The translations under genes and the position numbers were made by a program. Below the pieces are notes generated by a model. The model was not told the origin of the DNA. It made no database searches and worked only from the letters and a program-made list of their open reading frames with translations. Below are positions 62,171-64,000 of a stretch of DNA of 64,000 bases, one piece after another. The DNA is from Istiophorus platypterus (taxonomy: Eukaryota > Chordata > Actinopteri > Istiophoriformes > Istiophoridae): positions 3,601,001-3,665,000 of the forward strand of contig CM029122.1 in NCBI GenBank assembly GCA_016859345.1, read 5' to 3'. The first letter of the stretch is position 1. Each line of letters starts with the position of its first letter.

Positions 62171-63633
62171 CACACACACACACACCTTCTCCAGCTGGGC
62201 CGTGATGTCATCCAGGCTGAAGTTTGAGGCCAGCGCCGGTCTCCCATGGTGTCCAGCGGGAGCTCGGATGGTGCCGGCAGGTGACGCCCTGGTGCTGCTG
62301 CTGCTGCTGCTTGCCCCGCTGCTGCCCCCGCCGCCGCCGCCGCCGCTAACGCTGTTGCTGCTGCAGCCCTGCTGCTGCTGCTGGCTGCTGCCTGCTGCTG
62401 CTGCTGGCTGGCTGGTTTCAAAGACCTGGAGGCAAAGACAAAGGGTGGGAACGAGCTGAAAATGTGACTCTATCAAGAAATCATAGAAAGAAAGAAAAAT
62501 ATTAAAAAGAAAATGAGCTGAAAATTAAAGCCACTTTAAAAAGTCTAAATTTTAATAAATAGGAAAACAAAACAAAACTGAATTTTTTGGAGACAAAAAA
62601 TGATTTTGAGTCTGAATGAGTCTCTGCAAAAGTAAATGGGATCATGACCAATAATGAAAAACCTCACACTAAGAAAACAAGGCCCATAGTTTAAGTTTTC
62701 CTACGTTCATCACCATCATATTTTGATTTTCCAGACCATTGTTTTGCACTGATACGTGCGTGTCTGTATGTCTGCCTGCGTGTACCTTGGCGTCGGTCAG
62801 CCCCAGGCGGGCCATGCCGCCGGCGCTGTGAGGCTTGGCGTTGACGGTGCTGAGTTCCTGTTCGATGGAGCAGAGGTCGGCCATGAGAGCGTCCAGATCC
62901 ACATTCTCCCCCTGATTCAGCGCCTCTGCAGACGGAGAGAGATCAGGACGTGAGCTGGAAGGATCATATCTCAATGGAATTAACCTGTGTGTGTTTTTAT
63001 ACGTTTCGCTGTGTGTGTATGTGCGTGTGTGTGTGTCTCTGACCATTGATGTTGTAGATGGAGAATCTGTAGGAGAAGTTGGCCATGTTGGTCTCCTGTC
63101 TGAGGGGAGCTTTCTGCTGAGGCGGCCGCTCCGGGCGACCGTCGTCCAGACTCTGCTTGGATGTAGACAAAAAGAAAATTAAAGCGTCAGTATCTGCGTG
63201 ATTGAATAACTGTCGAATATTTCTGGAGAGACCAAAATTTGTCAAAAATCTAAGTCTGAATGTTATACTCCAGCTGTGTACAGATAAATCCTTTTAATTT
63301 AGCCGAGAAAACAAGGGGTTCAACCCATTGTCAACCCACTGTCAATCAATTATATATATATATTCAAGTAGCCAGTTAGTCTATAAAATGCTGCAATGTG
63401 GCAAATTTTTGCTATTTTCTCTGTGACAGGCAGAGAACAGGTGTTAAGGTTTAAATCTATGAAACCTTGACGATTAATCCGCATCCATCCGTTCGCACCT
63501 GTGTGAGTTTGTCCAGCTCTCCCAGCCAGGCTCCGAACATCTTGTCCAGGTCCTGGTCCTCTTTGTCGCTGTCCTCCTCCTCCTCCTCCTCCTCCTCCCT
63601 GACCTCCACCTCCTCATCTGACAGCTGGTCCAT
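34428..63633 (-). CDS. raph1: RAPH1 / lamellipodin, complete coding sequence, 17 coding exons
   Basis: Lamellipodin is an MRL-family adaptor that links Ras-type GTPases and PI(3,4)P2 at the membrane to Ena/VASP, Scar/WAVE and talin, driving lamellipodia and integrin activation. Exons in transcript order: 63633-63499, 63152-63044, 62925-62786, 62425-62186, 60979-60827, 60531-60361, 48138-48061, 46379-46305, 45791-45707, 41989-41868, 41779-41714, 41159-41016, 40869-40759, 40423-40325, 39497-39377, 38857-38727 and 36815-34428. All phases agree, giving 1455 residues (human 1250). Domains: talin-binding helices about 29-47 and 89-107, coiled coil 317-342, RA about 343-430, PH about 468-577, proline-rich tail 661-1455. 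The start at 63633 matches human MEQLSDEE. Teleosts may have raph1a and raph1b; I cannot tell which this is. Confidence 0.96.
36816..38726 (-). other. RAPH1 intron before the last coding exon
   Basis: A 1.9-kb intron with a MITE-like element at 36967-37205. The GT/AC tract at 38684-38720 abuts the donor of the preceding exon. Nothing else recognised. Confidence 0.6.
36967..37205. mobile_element. Small hAT-like MITE
   Basis: About 240 bases bounded by TTAGGGATGGGTTCC and, inverted, CCAGGGTTGGGGATTCC. The interior has repeated near-palindromic TTGAATC/GATTCAA motifs, typical of a common non-autonomous hAT-like element in fish. It lies in a RAPH1 intron. Confidence 0.55.
38727..38857 (-). CDS. 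raph1: RAPH1 exon 16
   Basis: Two completing bases, then 43 codons: SQSNHSSQSDSGVSE and SQSVVSSIFSDAWRRGTQ, matching human SQSNHSNQSDSGVSD and SQSIVSSIFSEAWKRGTQ. Donor GTGTGA runs into a TG repeat. Confidence 0.93.
39035..39358 (-). mobile_element. MITE-like element (GGGCTGCAA family), copy 3
   Basis: Starts GGGCTGTGTCAATTAG and ends CTGCTGCAGCTCTA on the plus strand. The interior matches the family (TATTTTCATCATTGATTAGT, TTGTTTTGTCCTATAAAC, AATCGATTATCAAAATGGCT). It begins only 18 bases inside the intron downstream of RAPH1 exon 15. Confidence 0.65.
39377..39497 (-). CDS. raph1: RAPH1 exon 15
   Basis: 40 codons plus one base: YGKQLYINFQEAMRRTEAAY and SLSSSSIKSGSSSSSLP. Human has YGMQLYQNYMEALKKTEAAY. 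Donor GTTTGT. Confidence 0.94.
40325..40423 (-). CDS. raph1: RAPH1 exon 14, end of PH domain
   Basis: 33 codons: HPQIQKKSQYIKYLCCDDVR then TLQQWINSIRIAK, the C-terminal PH helix. The acceptor tract is made of TG repeats. Confidence 0.95.
40682..40749. repeat. Long GT microsatellite
   Basis: About 34 uninterrupted GT units, ending about ten bases from the donor of RAPH1 exon 13. An AT tract lies at 40501-40544. Confidence 0.95.
40759..40869 (-). CDS. raph1: RAPH1 exon 13, PH domain
   Basis: 37 codons: ASRDLVCFLQLDHVNVYHGQ and YKAPTDYCMVLK, nearly identical to human. Both flanking introns carry TG repeats next to the splice sites. Confidence 0.95.
41016..41159 (-). CDS. raph1: RAPH1 exon 12, start of PH domain
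   Basis: 48 codons: EGVLWLKEDGKKSWKKRYFL and LRASGIYYVPKGKAK. The basic KKSWKKR strand-loop is the phosphoinositide-binding region of the PH domain. Confidence 0.95.
41714..41779 (-). CDS. raph1: RAPH1 exon 11, RA-PH linker
   Basis: 22 codons: NYLLGRKETCEMAERNKEAL and LE, matching the human RA-PH linker helix. Confidence 0.94.
41868..41989 (-). CDS. raph1: RAPH1 exon 10, end of RA domain
   Basis: Two completing bases, then RIFEDHENLVENLLNWTRDS and IEKYAVFKNPQ, almost identical to human. Confidence 0.95.
43525..43792. mobile_element. MITE-like element (GGGCTGCAA family), copy 4
   Basis: AAAGCTGCAACC at the left and GCTAGTTGCAGCC at the right, with family interior motifs (TTATTATCG, GAAAAGCCAAACATATG, TTTATGACATTTTAG). 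Confidence 0.6.
45196..45510. mobile_element. MITE-like element (same family), copy 5, degenerate
   Basis: Interior motifs (AATCTGCCAA, TCTATAAAATG, CTCAAACCCAAAGCTGCTCA, ATTGATTAATCAGTGGCAGC) match the family. Ends are poorly preserved. Confidence 0.45.
45630..45697. repeat. GT microsatellite at a splice site
   Basis: About 68 bases of GT with two TT interruptions, ending about ten bases from the donor of RAPH1 exon 9. Confidence 0.9.
45707..45791 (-). CDS. raph1: RAPH1 exon 9, RA domain
   Basis: 28 codons plus one base: VLDSLLEKSHCGYSPDWSLV and ETISELQM, as in human RAPH1. Donor GTGAGT. Confidence 0.95.
45826..46140. repeat. Degenerate (TAC/CTA)n trinucleotide tract
   Basis: About 300 bases dominated by TAC, TGC and ATAC trinucleotides with many interruptions, in the intron 35 bases upstream of RAPH1 exon 9. 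Confidence 0.8.
46305..46379 (-). CDS. raph1: RAPH1 exon 8, start of RA domain
   Basis: 25 codons: LVIRVHLSDESSKTMMVDER then QTVRQ, matching human LVIRVHMSDDSSKTMMVDER. First strands of the Ras-association fold. Confidence 0.95.
46380..48060 (-). other. RAPH1 intron 7
   Basis: Simple repeats dominate: AT (47140-47178), AC (47179-47197), T-run (about 47291-47320) and TATG (about 47735-47775). No gene seen. Confidence 0.6.
48061..48138 (-). CDS. raph1: RAPH1 exon 7, coiled coil before RA
   Basis: 26 codons beginning EEQAAKLKAENIRVALEKIK, the conserved coiled coil that precedes the RA domain and supports dimerisation in MRL proteins. The acceptor tract is TG-rich rather than pyrimidine-rich. 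Confidence 0.95.
49080..49540 (-). promoter_or_regulatory. GC-rich island with a donor, candidate internal RAPH1 promoter/first exon
   Basis: CpG-containing and GC-rich compared with its AT-rich surroundings. On the minus strand a near-consensus donor (GTGAGT, plus 49245-49250) ends a GC-rich segment that could splice to exon 7. No ATG-started frame in the segment joins exon 7 in phase, so translation would start downstream. Function is inferred. Confidence 0.3.
53680..53729. repeat. (CAG)n(CAA)n microsatellite
   Basis: Four CAG units followed by about twelve CAA units, intronic. Confidence 0.9.
59880..60075. repeat. Dispersed teleost repeat (CTAATAAA type), longer copy
   Basis: Includes CATGAAGGAGGATTTACTGC, TTAGACTGCATTAGTTTTAG and TGTTCCTAATAAAATG. 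Related to 24437-24523. Confidence 0.5.
60361..60531 (-). CDS. raph1: RAPH1 exon 6, Ser-rich linker
   Basis: 57 codons: VHSIVHSSRSSVTSASG and SASSMDSLDSVL. Human has VHSISNSSHSSITSAAS and SSMDSLDID. Ends HHSTE, then EEQ of exon 7. Confidence 0.92.
60827..60979 (-). CDS. raph1: RAPH1 exon 5
   Basis: 51 codons: ASLSMDEAARQTSS and QHRRTGSVGTVSEHE. Human has ASLSMDEAAQQS and QHRRTASAGTVSDAE. Confidence 0.93.
60980..62185 (-). other. RAPH1 intron 4
   Basis: A 1.2-kb intron ending at a long CA/TG microsatellite (about 62123-62185) that forms the donor region of exon 4. No other feature seen. Confidence 0.6.
62123..62185. repeat. CA microsatellite forming the exon 4 donor
   Basis: About 62 bases of CA with one G interruption. 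Read on the minus strand, the intron starts GTGTGTGTGT directly at the exon edge. Confidence 0.9.
62186..62425 (-). CDS. raph1: RAPH1 exon 4 with expanded triplet tracts
   Basis: 80 codons ending FSLDDITAQLEK (human YSLDDVTAQLEQ). The first half is low complexity: a five-Gln run, a seven-Gly run and a six-Ser run, read from CAG, GGC and AGC repeats. Human RAPH1 lacks these runs here. Confidence 0.9.
62786..62925 (-). CDS. raph1: RAPH1 exon 3, second talin-binding helix
   Basis: EALNQGENVDLDALMADLCS then IEQEL, identical to human in this stretch. The amphipathic helix DALMADLCSIEQEL corresponds to the second talin-binding site of MRL proteins. Confidence 0.95.
63044..63152 (-). CDS. raph1: RAPH1 exon 2
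   Basis: 36 codons plus one base: SLDDGRPERPPQQKAPLRQE and TNMANFSYRFSIYNIN, matching human SLDDGRPEKP and TNMANFSYRFSIYNLN. Confidence 0.94.
63499..63633 (-). CDS. raph1: RAPH1 first coding exon with start codon and first talin-binding helix
   Basis: 45 codons. ATG lies exactly at the acceptor (TTTCCATAG before ATG), so the 5' UTR is on an upstream exon not identified here. MDQLSDEE matches human MEQLSDEE. An eight-Glu run follows, then KEDQDLDKMFGAWLGELDKL, the first talin-binding helix. Confidence 0.94.
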
Positions 63634-64000
63634 CTATGGAAAGAGAGGAGGCGAGAGGATAAAAGGAGGGAAGAGGATGGAGGAAAGGGAAAAGAAAGAG
63701 AAGGAGAAGGAGACACTGGTTAATTCCTCTGCAGCTGCATGACAGAGTGTGATTTCCCGGCTCCACCTAGTGGCCACTGGTCTGTAACACACTGAATATT
63801 ACATCTGGATTTCACCCTTTTCTGTGTCTCTGTCTCTGAAGTAAACAGCAGAGGGAGCTTCTACTCATAGATCACCATTAATGTGAGCATCAAACACGAG
63901 GAGGTCAAGGGTCACGGTGCGACACTGGGGCCGAAATGTTCCCAAAACTGTTGGGCCACAGGTCTCGTTGAAAATCCACATTAAAAATGGCTCCTCGGAC
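63634..64000 (-). other. RAPH1 intron upstream of the first coding exon
   Basis: A G/A-rich stretch (63634-63710) on the plus strand gives the pyrimidine tract of the acceptor. No promoter or 5' UTR exon is recognised before the window ends. Confidence 0.5.

Overview
The window is vertebrate nuclear DNA, almost certainly from a teleost fish. Short GT-AG introns, abundant CA/TG microsatellites, Tc1-like and MITE-like relics and protein matches to vertebrate genes all point that way. There are no bacterial operons, CRISPR arrays or tRNA genes that I can see. All exon boundaries below were read by hand from splice signals, codon phase and recalled human proteins; no alignment was run.

Layout. 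(1) 649-14124, plus strand: the 3' part of RIF1, 21 coding exons including a 3.1-kb exon. The N-terminal exons lie upstream of the window. The C-terminal PP1-docking motifs (SILK, RVSF) and the conserved C-terminal domain are present. (2) About 16470-25570, plus strand: a small collagen gene with the architecture of ColQ, the collagen tail of asymmetric acetylcholinesterase. It has a signal peptide, a proline-rich attachment segment, about 56 Gly-X-Y triplets, a CxC knot and a trimerisation-like segment. It lacks the C-terminal cysteine-rich domain of ColQ and looks like a divergent ColQ paralogue. (3) 25.6-34.4 kb: no confident gene. It holds a rearranged duplication (order A-B-C-A'-C'-B') with a strange mosaic of perfect and noisy identity, which may be an assembly problem. 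(4) 34428-63633, minus strand: the full coding sequence of RAPH1 (lamellipodin), 17 coding exons and 1455 predicted residues, with two talin-binding helices, coiled coil, RA domain, PH domain and a long Ena/VASP-binding proline-rich tail.

The three genes have no shared pathway: RIF1 acts in the nucleus (replication timing, break repair), the ColQ-like protein would be secreted, and RAPH1 acts at the leading edge of the plasma membrane. The most interesting points are the reduced ColQ-like gene, the rearranged duplication, the TG-repeat splice sites of RAPH1, the polyQ/His-rich insertion in its tail, and a GC-rich island in its 12-kb intron that could be an internal promoter.
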